A DNA stretch of 64,000 nt from CAKRJP01 sp963634745 (lineage in GTDB: Bacteria; Bacillota; Clostridia; Lachnospirales; Lachnospiraceae): the NCBI GenBank assembly GCA_963634745.1, contig CAVHCX010000001.1, positions 124,001-188,000 on the forward strand, in the 5' to 3' direction. Below, one piece after another: positions 43,458 to 52,355 of this stretch. The first letter of the stretch is position 1, and the number at the start of each line of letters is the position of its first letter. The position numbers and the translations under genes were made by a program. The notes beneath the pieces were generated by a model, which saw only the letters and a program-made list of their open reading frames with translations, ran no database searches and was not told the DNA's origin.

Positions 43458-45134
43458 TTACTCTACCGCAAGCACGTAATAGTAAATCGGCTGTCCGCCA
43501 AAGTGGGTGTCAACATCCAAGTCCGGATAAAGTTCTGCAAGCTCTGCAGTAAATGTCTCCGCTTCTTCTTCTGTGACATCTTCCCCATAGTAGAGACTGA
43601 TAAGCTCTGAATCTTCATCCACAAGCTTAGCCAGCATCTCTTTTGCGGTGCCTTCCACTTCTTTTCCCACGGAAAGAATTCCGGCATCACCGATACCCAT
43701 AATATCTCCCTCATGGATCTCTTTATCATCAATATGGGTATCTCGAACGGCATAAGTTACCTGACCGGTTTTTACATTGCCGATCTCTTCCAACATATTT
43801 TCTTCGTTGGTCTTTGCGTCTGCATCAGGCATAAATCCGATCATAGCTGTAATCCCCTGAGGAACTGTCTTTGTCGGAATAACCACGATCTTCTTATCTT
43901 CCACCAAGTCTCTTGCCTGGTTGGCTGCCAGAATAATATTTTTATTATTTGGAAGAATAAATACAGTATCTGCATTTACCTGGTCAATGGCATTCAACAT
44001 ATCTTCGGTACTTGGATTCATAGTCTGACCACCTTCGATAATGTAGTCACATCCCAATTCCTTAAAGATTTCGTTTAAGCCCGCTCCGATGGATACAGCG
44101 ATAAATCCCATATCCTTTCTAGGCTCTTCCTTTACTTTTTTTGCTTCCTCGGCCTGTTTAGCTGCCATCTTTTCAGCATCTCGGATGACTCTCTCATGGT
44201 GCTCCTCACGCATATTATCAATCTTCATGCGGGTAAGCTGTCCATATTCCAGCCCCTTTTGAATGGCAAGTCCCGGATCATTGGTATGAACATGGACTTT
44301 TACCACCTCATCATCTGCCACACAAACAATGGAGTCACCGATGGAAGAAAGAAAGGCCTTAAACTTATCTTCATCTTCATCAGAAAATTCCTTGTCCAGC
44401 ATCACGATAAATTCTGTACAGTATCCAAAAGTAATCTCTACTTCATCCTGAACCTCTACATTTTTATTAACCTTTGGAGCAGCTTCTGCGGAAATTGCAC
44501 TGTAATCAATGTCCTTTCCTAAGAATGCATCGTAGCCTCCGCGAAGGACTTCCAAAAGCCCCTGGCCGCCGGAATCTACCACACCTGCCTCTTTTAATAC
44601 CGGCAACATATCCGGTGTCTTATTTAAAACTTCCTGGGCATAGTCAATAATTGCAGGGAAAAACTCTTCTAAATCATCGGTCTCCTCTGCCATCATGGCA
44701 GCCTTCTCAGCAATTCCGCTGGCAACGGTAAGGATGGTTCCTTCCTTGGGTTTCATAACTGCCTTATAAGCGGTAGCCTTTGCCCTCTCGCATGCAGCGG
44801 CAAAAAGCAGAGTATCGATCTCCTTCTCATCACGGATTGCCTTTGTAAATCCGCGAAGAAGCTGAGACAAGATAACACCGGAGTTTCCTCTGGCTCCGCG
44901 AAGAGAACCGGAAGAGATTGCTTTAGCAAGACTTTTCATATCCATCTCATCACCAAGGGCAGCTACTTCCTTTGCTGCTGCCATGATGGTCATAGACATA
45001 TTGGTTCCTGTGTCTCCGTCTGGAACAGGGAATACATTGAGTTCATTAATATATTCTTTCTTTGCTTCAATATTCTGTGCACCAGCCAAAAACATATGGG
45101 CCAGTTGATCTACACTGATTGTATTTGTAGCCAC
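43458..45134 (-). CDS. DAK2/YloV-type fatty acid kinase-like protein (FakA family)
   Basis: A 558-residue protein with an N-terminal DAK2 (DhaL-like) kinase domain, FPVPDGDTGTNMSMT holding the Mg-binding aspartates (about 34-44), GARGNSGVILSQLLRG and the GVVDSGGQGL motif. A middle domain and a C-terminal DegV-like region follow. S. aureus FakA of this family phosphorylates FakB-bound fatty acids; no fakB gene is in this window. It pairs with asp23 (18-base gap), the standard yloU-yloV order. Confidence 0.92.
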   Translation of the reverse strand: MATNTISVDQLAHMFLAGAQNIEAKKEYINELNVFPVPDGDTGTNMSMTIMAAAKEVAALGDEMDMKSLAKAISSGSLRGARGNSGVILSQLLRGFTKAIRDEKEIDTLLFAAACERAKATAYKAVMKPKEGTILTVASGIAEKAAMMAEETDDLEEFFPAIIDYAQEVLNKTPDMLPVLKEAGVVDSGGQGLLEVLRGGYDAFLGKDIDYSAISAEAAPKVNKNVEVQDEVEITFGYCTEFIVMLDKEFSDEDEDKFKAFLSSIGDSIVCVADDEVVKVHVHTNDPGLAIQKGLEYGQLTRMKIDNMREEHHERVIRDAEKMAAKQAEEAKKVKEEPRKDMGFIAVSIGAGLNEIFKELGCDYIIEGGQTMNPSTEDMLNAIDQVNADTVFILPNNKNIILAANQARDLVEDKKIVVIPTKTVPQGITAMIGFMPDADAKTNEENMLEEIGNVKTGQVTYAVRDTHIDDKEIHEGDIMGIGDAGILSVGKEVEGTAKEMLAKLVDEDSELISLYYGEDVTEEEAETFTAELAELYPDLDVDTHFGGQPIYYYVLAVE

Positions 45135-45152
45135 TTTCTCGTCCTCCTAAAA

Positions 45153-45512
45153 CTAATCGATTACTCTTACACCCTCGACAAAGATATTGATCTTGTCTAC
45201 CGGCATTCCGGAGAATTCTTCTACTTTATATTTTACATTTCCGATAAGATTGTCTGTAACAGTGGAAATGCTGACACCGTAAGCAACAATAATATGGAAC
45301 TCCAAACTAATATGGTTATCTTCAGAAATTGTCACATGGATTCCACGGGTAAGGCTCTCCTTCTTCAAGAGATGTACCAATCCATCCTTCATATTAACAG
45401 CTGCCATACCAACAATACCGAAGCATTCCACTGCCACTGTTCCCGCATACATAGCGATCACATCGGAATCAACGGTAATAATACCAAGATCTGTACTAAT
45501 ACGTCCTTTCAT
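45153..45512 (-). CDS. Asp23/Gls24 (YloU) family protein
   Basis: A 119-residue member of the Asp23/Gls24 envelope-stress family. MKGRISTDLGIITVDSDVIAMYAGTVAVECFGIVGMA and the C-terminal EFSGMPVDKINIFVEGVRV are typical. Role is unclear; some members link to envelope stress or fatty-acid kinase function. ATG at 45512 follows GGAGGTTTTAGT, so I reject the longer reading from 45572. It is the first gene of the asp23-yloV-recG-scpAB unit and has its own promoter. Confidence 0.92.
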   Translation of the reverse strand: MKGRISTDLGIITVDSDVIAMYAGTVAVECFGIVGMAAVNMKDGLVHLLKKESLTRGIHVTISEDNHISLEFHIIVAYGVSISTVTDNLIGNVKYKVEEFSGMPVDKINIFVEGVRVID

Positions 45513-45583
45513 ACTAAAACCTCCAATTTTTTTATAATCTAACATACATAACGAATCTAATTTTTTAGGCATAAACCTAGCCT

Positions 45584-45612
45584 ATTATACTATTTTCATT
45601 AAAATATTACAA
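45584..45612 (-). promoter_or_regulatory. Promoter of the asp23-yloV-recG unit
   Basis: On the minus strand TTGTAA (45612-45607) is 17 bases from a perfect TATAAT (45589-45584). The -35 overlaps the stop codon of the last glycan-island gene, so the housekeeping unit resumes exactly where the island ends. Confidence 0.72.
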
Positions 45613-47553
45613 TGCCAATCTCCACAAATAGTAGTAACCGTCCTTGGAACAGCCGTAATAACTATAGCCCAATTCTTTCATAGGTTCCTCTAAATCAGGG
45701 CGCAGGGTAACGATACAATCGATAGATCGTCCCTCAATTTCTTCTTTAAAAGCTTCCACATTCTCCTTGCTATCAGGGTCCGCAATAAAGGCATCATAAT
45801 TTTCCTGAAAATAAGTAGAAATCGTCTCGTCACTGTTTACACGGAAACGTTCATTGGCGCTGACGCTGATAATATCCGGAGCAAAGGCTCGTATAGAAAC
45901 AGACAGACAATGAAAGGCATCGTTGTTCATGACAAATTTTGGCATGATGACACGGATCTTTTCTCCTTCTTCCCCTGCCAGCTGCTCTAGGGCCTCTCCT
46001 AGGTACATGGTAGAATTCGGAACTGCTTTTGTATTTTCTCGAAATACCTCAAAGCAGGATGCAAGGTCTGTTCCCTGGACCAAGTCCTCTGTCACAAGAT
46101 TGCCTCCCTCCAGGGTAAAGGCATAGATCATCTGACCTATTAAGGCAACAAATAAAACAAGGGCAAGTCCCCGAATGGCCACGTCATGGAGTTTGACCTT
46201 TTTTAGGATTGCAAGAAAATAAGTGGTATTTACAATCATAAAGAAGTAGACCAGGGAGGTCCAGGCTCTGCCTCCGACAAATCCATAAATAGAAAATTTT
46301 TCGAAAACATCATTGCACTGAGGCATCAATACTAAAAAGGCCATAAGAAGAATGATGCCATTCAGTTTGTATACCCACCTGTTTTTTAGAATAAAAAAGC
46401 TTAGGATGAATAGAATCATAAAAGGAATCATGCTATAAGAAGTCAGGGAGGATAAGGCATTTCCCCAAACGTCTTCTTGCACACTGGCATTATTAGGAAG
46501 GATAATTCCAAGAAGGATATAAAGAATCCCCCCTCCTATAACGATGATTCTTCCCGGCTTTCCATAATGTTCCAGGATCCATATGCCGGCTATAGGAATT
46601 CCGACGATTACAAGCACCGGCAGAGCAATGGTAGACTTTGACATTAAGACCACCGCAATAAGGCCGGATCCAAGTAACATTTTAAGAAGGCCCTGCTTAT
46701 TTTCTTCTCTGTCATTTTCCATATACCACAGAAGGAAAAAGCCTATACCGCAGAGGCGTACCAGCGATGCTCCTAAGAACATTCCTGTCTCGACAAAAAA
46801 ACTATCTCTCATGTCCAGAATGTGCCGGTGTCTCAAATACTGATAATAGGTACAGATCAGAGGGAAAAAGATAGGTGTAAATTGAGAAAATTTACTCGCC
46901 GTCTTCCCTTCTAATTTTTCAAAGATTGCGTCCGCCACCGCTTTAAATAAATTGGCAGTCAAAAAATAATAAAAGGAAGACTGAAAAATTCTAAGGAAAA
47001 GCGTCGGAACGACACCTAGAAGTTTTACATATACCGAAGCTTCGGCTTCCCAGGTATTTACAATATAACTATTAAATCCCTTATTTTCTACTCCGACCGC
47101 AAAGTTAAAATTGCCACCTAAAGTCATGCCGGGAAGATTGGCCACCCGGTTAATATAATATCCATCATCCTGGTGGTCTCCCAGCCAAAAGCCTGCATAG
47201 TAAAAAAACAAGCTGGCAATCATGACAGCCGTAATGATATAAAGCATCCAATTCTCACTTAGATAGTCTTTCAAATGAAAATCATAAATTTTAATCTTGC
47301 ATTTCACCTGTCCATAGACAATCACAGCTAATATAAGAATCCATACAAGTCCCATATAGATTGCAAAGACCATCCAGGGCATGTTTAGAAGCTGCATTGG
47401 GATGCCTCCAAGAGCCACTAAAAAGCTATAGACCACATATCCCATGATCAACTTATAAGAGTGATTTTTTTTAGGCGCCAATACATTTCCCAAACCGTAA
47501 AGAAGGACTGTAAAGATGGCCCAAAAACATAAACATAATGCGTATTGCTTCAT
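45607..47553 (-). CDS. Large polytopic membrane protein, probable GT-C-type glycosyltransferase
   Basis: A 648-residue protein with about 13 hydrophobic helices up to residue ~480 and a soluble C-terminal domain of about 165 residues. The first large loop has an acidic pair (GDHQDDGYY, about 135), the kind of site used by GT-C enzymes. I cannot assign a named family with certainty (it resembles DUF6077-type proteins). Its position after a polyprenyl-phosphate glycosyltransferase and a DUF2304 protein mirrors GacL/SccP, the GT-C enzyme that decorates streptococcal rhamnan from the outer face. A Wzy-type polymerase is the alternative. It is the last gene of the glycan island. Confidence 0.7.
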   Translation of the reverse strand: MKQYALCLCFWAIFTVLLYGLGNVLAPKKNHSYKLIMGYVVYSFLVALGGIPMQLLNMPWMVFAIYMGLVWILILAVIVYGQVKCKIKIYDFHLKDYLSENWMLYIITAVMIASLFFYYAGFWLGDHQDDGYYINRVANLPGMTLGGNFNFAVGVENKGFNSYIVNTWEAEASVYVKLLGVVPTLFLRIFQSSFYYFLTANLFKAVADAIFEKLEGKTASKFSQFTPIFFPLICTYYQYLRHRHILDMRDSFFVETGMFLGASLVRLCGIGFFLLWYMENDREENKQGLLKMLLGSGLIAVVLMSKSTIALPVLVIVGIPIAGIWILEHYGKPGRIIVIGGGILYILLGIILPNNASVQEDVWGNALSSLTSYSMIPFMILFILSFFILKNRWVYKLNGIILLMAFLVLMPQCNDVFEKFSIYGFVGGRAWTSLVYFFMIVNTTYFLAILKKVKLHDVAIRGLALVLFVALIGQMIYAFTLEGGNLVTEDLVQGTDLASCFEVFRENTKAVPNSTMYLGEALEQLAGEEGEKIRVIMPKFVMNNDAFHCLSVSIRAFAPDIISVSANERFRVNSDETISTYFQENYDAFIADPDSKENVEAFKEEIEGRSIDCIVTLRPDLEEPMKELGYSYYGCSKDGYYYLWRLAL

Positions 47554-47556
47554 GGC

Positions 47557-47910
47557 TTAACTATTCTCCTTATGATCATGGTCCATCTTTCGGTCAATGG
47601 CAATCTGCTGGGCTAGGCTGTCTACCTTATTTTCCAGCTGGGAAATCTGTAAAGTATTAAAGAATAATTTCACGATCAAAATAAATAGGATTACTAAATA
47701 AACCATATTTACTGCCGACTGGAAGCCCAGGAAGCTGGCAAGGCCTGTAAGGATTTCCGGAAAAATACCCATGAATACCAAGACAACTGAAAAGATAAGC
47801 CAGAAAATGGTATATTCGATTTTTAATTTTGCCTGCCGGATCCGCTTAAACATGAAAGCCAGCAAGGCAATGGCACCGATGATCAATAAAATTCTAATAT
47901 ATAAGGACAT
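47557..47910 (-). CDS. DUF2304 small membrane protein (GacJ-like)
   Basis: A 117-residue protein with three membrane helices (about 4-20, 34-55 and 66-88) and a charged coiled tail (QISQLENKVDSLAQQIAIDRKMDHDHKENS). FRIRQAKLKIEYTIFWLIF-like sequence between helices 1 and 2 is the DUF2304 hallmark. In group A Streptococcus the DUF2304 protein GacJ binds the polyprenyl-phosphate GlcNAc transferase GacI and raises its activity. Here the gene follows such a GT2 gene by three bases and precedes the large membrane protein by three, so a complex of the same design is likely. Confidence 0.88.
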   Translation of the reverse strand: MSLYIRILLIIGAIALLAFMFKRIRQAKLKIEYTIFWLIFSVVLVFMGIFPEILTGLASFLGFQSAVNMVYLVILFILIVKLFFNTLQISQLENKVDSLAQQIAIDRKMDHDHKENS

Positions 47911-47913
47911 GAC

Positions 47914-48612
47914 CTACCCTCTCTTTCTAAAGTTTTGGACAAACAAAATGGAAGTCAACATTCTCGCCATGTATTTTGCAGAGTTTGCAAGATTTAGATA
48001 GCTTTCGCCTGCCATACGCTCTTCCATATGTACGGGCACCTCAGATACCTTGGCTCCGTTTTTCAGCAAATAAGATACGGTATCCGGCTCCGGCCCATAA
48101 TTTAGGTTTTGGGCAAATTCCTTGATCATATCTTTTGAGAACATTCGCATACCGGAGGTCGGATCTGCCACCCGAACCCCTGTAGTCATCTTAATGGCCA
48201 CAGTCAGCATTTTGCTTCCTACCATTCTTAGGGACTTTCCCTTCTTCTCGTTAATAAAACGAGAGCCGATCACGATATCATAGCCTTCTTTTATGCGATT
48301 TAACATAGGTTCAATAAATTCCGGTCGGTGCTGACCATCCGCATCAAACTGGATCGCATAAGAATAGCCCTTGGCATAGGCATATTTAAGTCCTGCCTGA
48401 AAGGCTCCGGCCAGGCCTAAATTCACCGGCAGATTTAAAAGCTCATAGCCTTTTTTTCTGCAAATATCTGCGGTTCGGTCTTTGGATCCGTCGTTCACCA
48501 CTACATAGTCGTACTGACTATATTTTTCCCGGATAAAGGTGACCACATTTTCAATATTTTCTTCTTCGTTATAGGCCGGTATAACAATTAATAATTCACT
48601 CTTCATACGCAT
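47914..48612 (-). CDS. DPM1/GacI-type polyprenyl-phosphate glycosyltransferase (GT2)
   Basis: A 232-residue GT2 enzyme of the dolichyl-phosphate mannose synthase type: VIPAYNEEENIENVV, VVNDGSKDRT, QFDADGQHRPEFI (the DXD) and VIGSRF. It has no C-terminal membrane pair, so it would be held at the membrane by the DUF2304 partner. It should load a sugar from a nucleotide donor onto undecaprenyl phosphate for use outside the cell. The sugar is not predictable. The start is ATG at 48612 with an AAGAAAGAG-type weak ribosome site. Confidence 0.9.
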   Translation of the reverse strand: MRMKSELLIVIPAYNEEENIENVVTFIREKYSQYDYVVVNDGSKDRTADICRKKGYELLNLPVNLGLAGAFQAGLKYAYAKGYSYAIQFDADGQHRPEFIEPMLNRIKEGYDIVIGSRFINEKKGKSLRMVGSKMLTVAIKMTTGVRVADPTSGMRMFSKDMIKEFAQNLNYGPEPDTVSYLLKNGAKVSEVPVHMEERMAGESYLNLANSAKYMARMLTSILFVQNFRKRG

Positions 48613-48661
48613 CTACTCTTTCTTAATCTTTAGGATTTCCTATGATATTTACCCATATCCC

Positions 48662-49582
48662 TTATTTATACAAGGATACCCTGGCCAAGCGATAAACCTT
48701 ATCAAGGTAGTAGCAGGAGGTAAATGTAAAACGAACCCCATCTATAAAAAATGAGAGAAATTTCTTCTCCTCCAAATCCTTTAGCAGGGCATTAAATCTT
48801 GCATTGGCCCTTCCATAGCGCCTGGCCACAGAAGTCTTGTTTTTCGAAGCTACATAAGTCTTGGCTGCCTCAACATCTGTAACTTTTCCCTTTCGGTACT
48901 GACTGGTAATATACCGCAAATATAGATATTGTTCAAATAAATGATCTCTTGAAATACTTTTATTTGACATACGGTATTGTAAGACTGTCTCGTTGAGATT
49001 TGACAGACAAAATCCATGAAGGGCTGCCCGCAAGGTAAAATCCGAATCCTCACAGAGGGGAATTTGCCGATATCCCTTTAAGGTCTCAAAGACCCTTCGT
49101 CTCCCGAACCAGGTAGGATGAGGCAGAACCTGATTGTATCTTAGGGCTTTTAAGATCTCGTCATGTTGCTCGGGAATATGATGAATGGAATAGAGAAGCT
49201 CTCCCGTCTCATCAATCACCTGGGTAAGTCCCCCAATCAAATCCACCTTCTTTTCTTCCAAATATTTTTTTTGAAGCTCCAACCTTCTTGGAAGAGAGAT
49301 ATCATCTGCATCCATACGACAAATATAGGTTCCTGTGGATTTTTCAATTCCTTTATTTAAAGAGGCTGCTAGCCCCATATTTTTCTCATTGATATAAAAT
49401 TTTATGCGGTCATCTTTTTTTTGATAGTCCCGGATCACACCCTTGTGGAGTTCGTTGTCCGGACAATCTAAGATAATCACAAATTCAAAGTCCTTATATG
49501 TCTGCCCCAGGATCGACTCCACCGCCTGTTTAAGGAGGCCTTCCGGCTCCTTATAGGTAGACATAACCACTGATATATCCAT
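48662..49582 (-). CDS. Family 2 glycosyltransferase
   Basis: A 306-residue GT2 enzyme with SVVMSTYKEPEGLLKQAV at the N-terminus, an ILDCPDNE segment in the place of the usual DDGS, CRMDADDISLPRRL as DXD, and HPTWFGRRRVFETL in the acceptor half. The C-terminus ends in an amphipathic segment that may touch the membrane. Probably adds one sugar to the lipid-linked glycan. Donor and acceptor are unknown. It lies within the island between two GT2 genes. Confidence 0.9.
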   Translation of the reverse strand: MDISVVMSTYKEPEGLLKQAVESILGQTYKDFEFVIILDCPDNELHKGVIRDYQKKDDRIKFYINEKNMGLAASLNKGIEKSTGTYICRMDADDISLPRRLELQKKYLEEKKVDLIGGLTQVIDETGELLYSIHHIPEQHDEILKALRYNQVLPHPTWFGRRRVFETLKGYRQIPLCEDSDFTLRAALHGFCLSNLNETVLQYRMSNKSISRDHLFEQYLYLRYITSQYRKGKVTDVEAAKTYVASKNKTSVARRYGRANARFNALLKDLEEKKFLSFFIDGVRFTFTSCYYLDKVYRLARVSLYK

Positions 49583-49596
49583 AAATCAATCGCTTT

Positions 49597-50547
49597 CTAT
49601 ATAACATTTAAGAGCACTTTCAGGCAATAAATGCCCCTGGATTCTCCGCTTTTTAAATAAATATCCTGGCGTTTTAATAAGTGCTTCTTATATTTTAAAC
49701 TGGTCCTGTAATAGGCCACATCCTTAAGGAGGGCTAAATCCTTAGAAGAAATGGGGGCCTTGATCTTTAAAAGCAAGGAGGCTGAATTGCTTCTTATCTG
49801 TCGATATTTTGGCTTTGAACCCCTGCCTAAGATTGCATCCATACGCTCCTTTATGGAAGTTTTTCTGACCCCCACCGTATTGTCGCTGTGAATGCGGTAC
49901 AAAATCCTAGACTCCTCATCATAGAGGATCTTTCCATAGGCACTGGCAATCAAAGCCAGCCACGCATCATGCATACGGTAGGTTAAAATATGATTTCCCG
50001 GACAGGGAATAGATACCGCAAGTTTTGCTAAGTCCTGTCCAAATACCATGGTGCAGCCGGAAAAATCATTTTTTGAAATATGACCTGTAAGGCTAAGGTC
50101 GGGGGCTTTAGAAAAACGGAGTCCCGTCTTTTTCCCATTTTCATAGAGCCATTGGTTGGAGCAATATAAAATATGATGAGAATCACTTGATTTTTCGGCC
50201 TCGATCATAGAAATTGCCCTAATCAGCTTATCCGGCATCCAAAGGTCATCCTGGTCTGCAAAAGCATAGTAATCATAGTCTTCTTTTAAATCCATGACAT
50301 AATAAAGCAACTTCATAAAACTCATTCCGGGTCTTACATTGCCATCAAAAGGAAGAATAAAAAGAGGATGATCCTTTTTATAGCTCTCCAAAATTTCCAG
50401 GGTCTGGTCTGTCGACCCATCATCTCTCACATACAAGGTCACATCTACAGCTTCTTGATCAAATATGCTATCCACTTGTTCTTGTATAAATTTCTGTCCA
50501 TTGTAGCTGCTCATAAGAACAGCTACTTTAGCTTTAGAATTATTCAT
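49597..50547 (-). CDS. Family 2 glycosyltransferase
   Basis: A 316-residue GT2 enzyme: AVLMSSYNGQKFIQEQVDSIF, VRDDGSTDQTLEIL, YYAFADQDDLWMPDKL (DXD) and a C-terminal basic helical part. The SSYNG...FADQDD type is common among rhamnosyltransferases and other O-antigen GT2 enzymes, which is suggestive rather than proof of the sugar. It follows the SDR gene by 31 bases and precedes the next GT2 by 14 bases. Confidence 0.9.
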   Translation of the reverse strand: MNNSKAKVAVLMSSYNGQKFIQEQVDSIFDQEAVDVTLYVRDDGSTDQTLEILESYKKDHPLFILPFDGNVRPGMSFMKLLYYVMDLKEDYDYYAFADQDDLWMPDKLIRAISMIEAEKSSDSHHILYCSNQWLYENGKKTGLRFSKAPDLSLTGHISKNDFSGCTMVFGQDLAKLAVSIPCPGNHILTYRMHDAWLALIASAYGKILYDEESRILYRIHSDNTVGVRKTSIKERMDAILGRGSKPKYRQIRSNSASLLLKIKAPISSKDLALLKDVAYYRTSLKYKKHLLKRQDIYLKSGESRGIYCLKVLLNVI

Positions 50548-50578
50548 AGCTTTTATCTCGCTTTACCAAATCCAAATC

Positions 50579-51604
50579 CTACAAAAAAGACTCTATGGTC
50601 CATTTAAACATATCAGGATTATTTACACTTGGCTCCCAGCCCAAATCTCTGATCTTACCGGTGTCCATAATGGCCAATTTAAAAGGCAGGTAGGGAAGGC
50701 TGCTGGCTTCCTCTGAAAAAGTCACCCTTGTCTTTCCACTAGGAGACAGGCTTGCGATCAGCTCTGCAAGGTCCTTAATACTAATTAGATTTTCATCCGT
50801 GGAAACATTATAAAGGGTGCTCTCTCCCTTTTCCATAATCAGGAAAACGGCATTGATAGCATCTGCCACGTAGGTATAGGTTCTCATGGCATTTCCCTTA
50901 GAGTGCAGAACAATATCTTCTCCCTTTAGGGCACAGTCAATAAACTCTGCAAAGGCTCTTCCGTCCGTCAGCTCAATTCCGGGACCCAGGGTATGAGAAA
51001 AACGAACGCCACAATAGTCAATGCCATATTCTTCCTTGTAGGAAGCTAACATGGTCTCACAGAGTCTCTTAGCCTCCGGATAGCAGGCTCTGGAATTTAA
51101 ATGTCTTAAAGGCCCCATATCCTCCTCTGTAATATTGTCCTCTCTGGTCCATTCTCCGTAGGTCTCCACAGTGGAAATATAAAAGACCCTTTTTACCTTT
51201 TTTTCTCTTGCCAGCTCCAGCATATTATGGGTGCCATTTACATGGGCCCACAGAGTCTCCACACAGGTATCCTTAAAATCCCTGGGTGCCGCAGGACCTG
51301 CCGTATGGAAAATATAATCAAGCTCTCCCTCGTAAGACACCGGTGTTTGAATGTCCTGATAGAGGAATTTTACATTTGGAAATTCCAAAATAGACCCAAA
51401 TACCTTTTGAACCTTGTCCTTAGAACGGGCCAATCCTATGACCCGCAGATTTAAATTATATTTTAGGTCTGCATCTACTAAGGTCTCTAAAATATAACGT
51501 CCCAAACGACCGGTGGAACCTGAAACTAAAATGGTTTTATCCTGGTACATTCTCCAATTTACTGCTGAATTATATATAATATCTAAATCTCTTCTTTCCA
51601 TCAT
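50579..51604 (-). CDS. Extended SDR, NAD-dependent epimerase/dehydratase
   Basis: A 341-residue extended short-chain dehydrogenase: NAD motif VSGSTGRLGRYI (about 28-39), catalytic ISTVETYGEW (Ser/Thr) and YPEAKR (YXXXK, about 180-185), and DYIFHTAGPA. The overall shape resembles UDP-glucuronate decarboxylase-like enzymes, but the product is unclear. Directly downstream of a TarI-like cytidylyltransferase it may process a CDP-activated or phosphorylated polyol/sugar, replacing the usual TarJ or classical SDR partner. ATG at 51604 follows AGGAGGATCC, nine bases after the cytidylyltransferase gene. Confidence 0.88.
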   Translation of the reverse strand: MMERRDLDIIYNSAVNWRMYQDKTILVSGSTGRLGRYILETLVDADLKYNLNLRVIGLARSKDKVQKVFGSILEFPNVKFLYQDIQTPVSYEGELDYIFHTAGPAAPRDFKDTCVETLWAHVNGTHNMLELAREKKVKRVFYISTVETYGEWTREDNITEEDMGPLRHLNSRACYPEAKRLCETMLASYKEEYGIDYCGVRFSHTLGPGIELTDGRAFAEFIDCALKGEDIVLHSKGNAMRTYTYVADAINAVFLIMEKGESTLYNVSTDENLISIKDLAELIASLSPSGKTRVTFSEEASSLPYLPFKLAIMDTGKIRDLGWEPSVNNPDMFKWTIESFL

Positions 51605-51612
51605 GGATCCTC

Positions 51613-52341
51613 CTACAGACCAAATACGTAACGATTCTCTTCCAACTCCAGAAGGGCTTTTAAAATATAATAGTCTTCCGGGGTCGTGATTTTAATATTA
51701 TGATTATTTTCTTTGATCAGATGAATTTCGTTTCCCAAATAGGTATAGGCAAGGGCCGCATCCAAAATAGGAATCTCGGCATTTTCAATCTCATCATTGT
51801 CATAGGTCTCGAGAAGAAATTCCAGCTTAAAGGACTGGGGAGATGTAAGGCTATAGGTGTCATCCCGCTTTTTAAAATCTTTAAAATCCACCGATTCCTT
51901 CTCTGTAACCACCACAGACTCCACCACCGGCTTTACCGTGATTCCGCAGCCGTACTTTTTCGCCACACGGATATTCTCACGGATAATATTCTTCTCCACC
52001 AAGGGTCTTACGCCGTCGTGAATCACTACGATATCTTCTCCGGTTCCCCCTAAAGCTTCAATCTTGTCCAGACCATTTTTCACGCTGCCCTGACGGTCTT
52101 TTCCTCCGACGATCACAGCTTCCACTTTACTTAACTTGTATTGATCTACCAGCTCTTCCATATGTTCCATCCATCCGGAATTACAAGAGATGATAATCTT
52201 GTCAATCTCCTTGCATTCTTCAAACTTTTGCAAGGTATAGATAATAATCGGTTTTCCGAAAACTTCCAAAAATTGTTTGGGCATTCCCGAGGTCCGCATT
52301 CTCTGCCCTACACCTCCGGCCAAAATAATCGCATAATTCAT
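51613..52341 (-). CDS. TarI/IspD-type cytidylyltransferase
   Basis: A 242-residue CTP-dependent nucleotidyltransferase. ILAGGVGQRMRTSGMPKQF matches the TarI (ribitol-5-phosphate) version of the family better than classical IspD, and VIHDGVRPLV and ITTPEDYYILK are family motifs. It probably makes CDP-ribitol or another CDP-polyol for wall polymer synthesis. Isoprenoid synthesis is less likely given the neighbours. ATG at 52341 has AGGAGAGG upstream, so the longer reading from 52362 is not used. It overlaps the LicD stop region closely (start 15 bases inside the LicD gene). Confidence 0.9.
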   Translation of the reverse strand: MNYAIILAGGVGQRMRTSGMPKQFLEVFGKPIIIYTLQKFEECKEIDKIIISCNSGWMEHMEELVDQYKLSKVEAVIVGGKDRQGSVKNGLDKIEALGGTGEDIVVIHDGVRPLVEKNIIRENIRVAKKYGCGITVKPVVESVVVTEKESVDFKDFKKRDDTYSLTSPQSFKLEFLLETYDNDEIENAEIPILDAALAYTYLGNEIHLIKENNHNIKITTPEDYYILKALLELEENRYVFGL

Positions 52342-52355
52342 AGGTGCTCCTCTCC

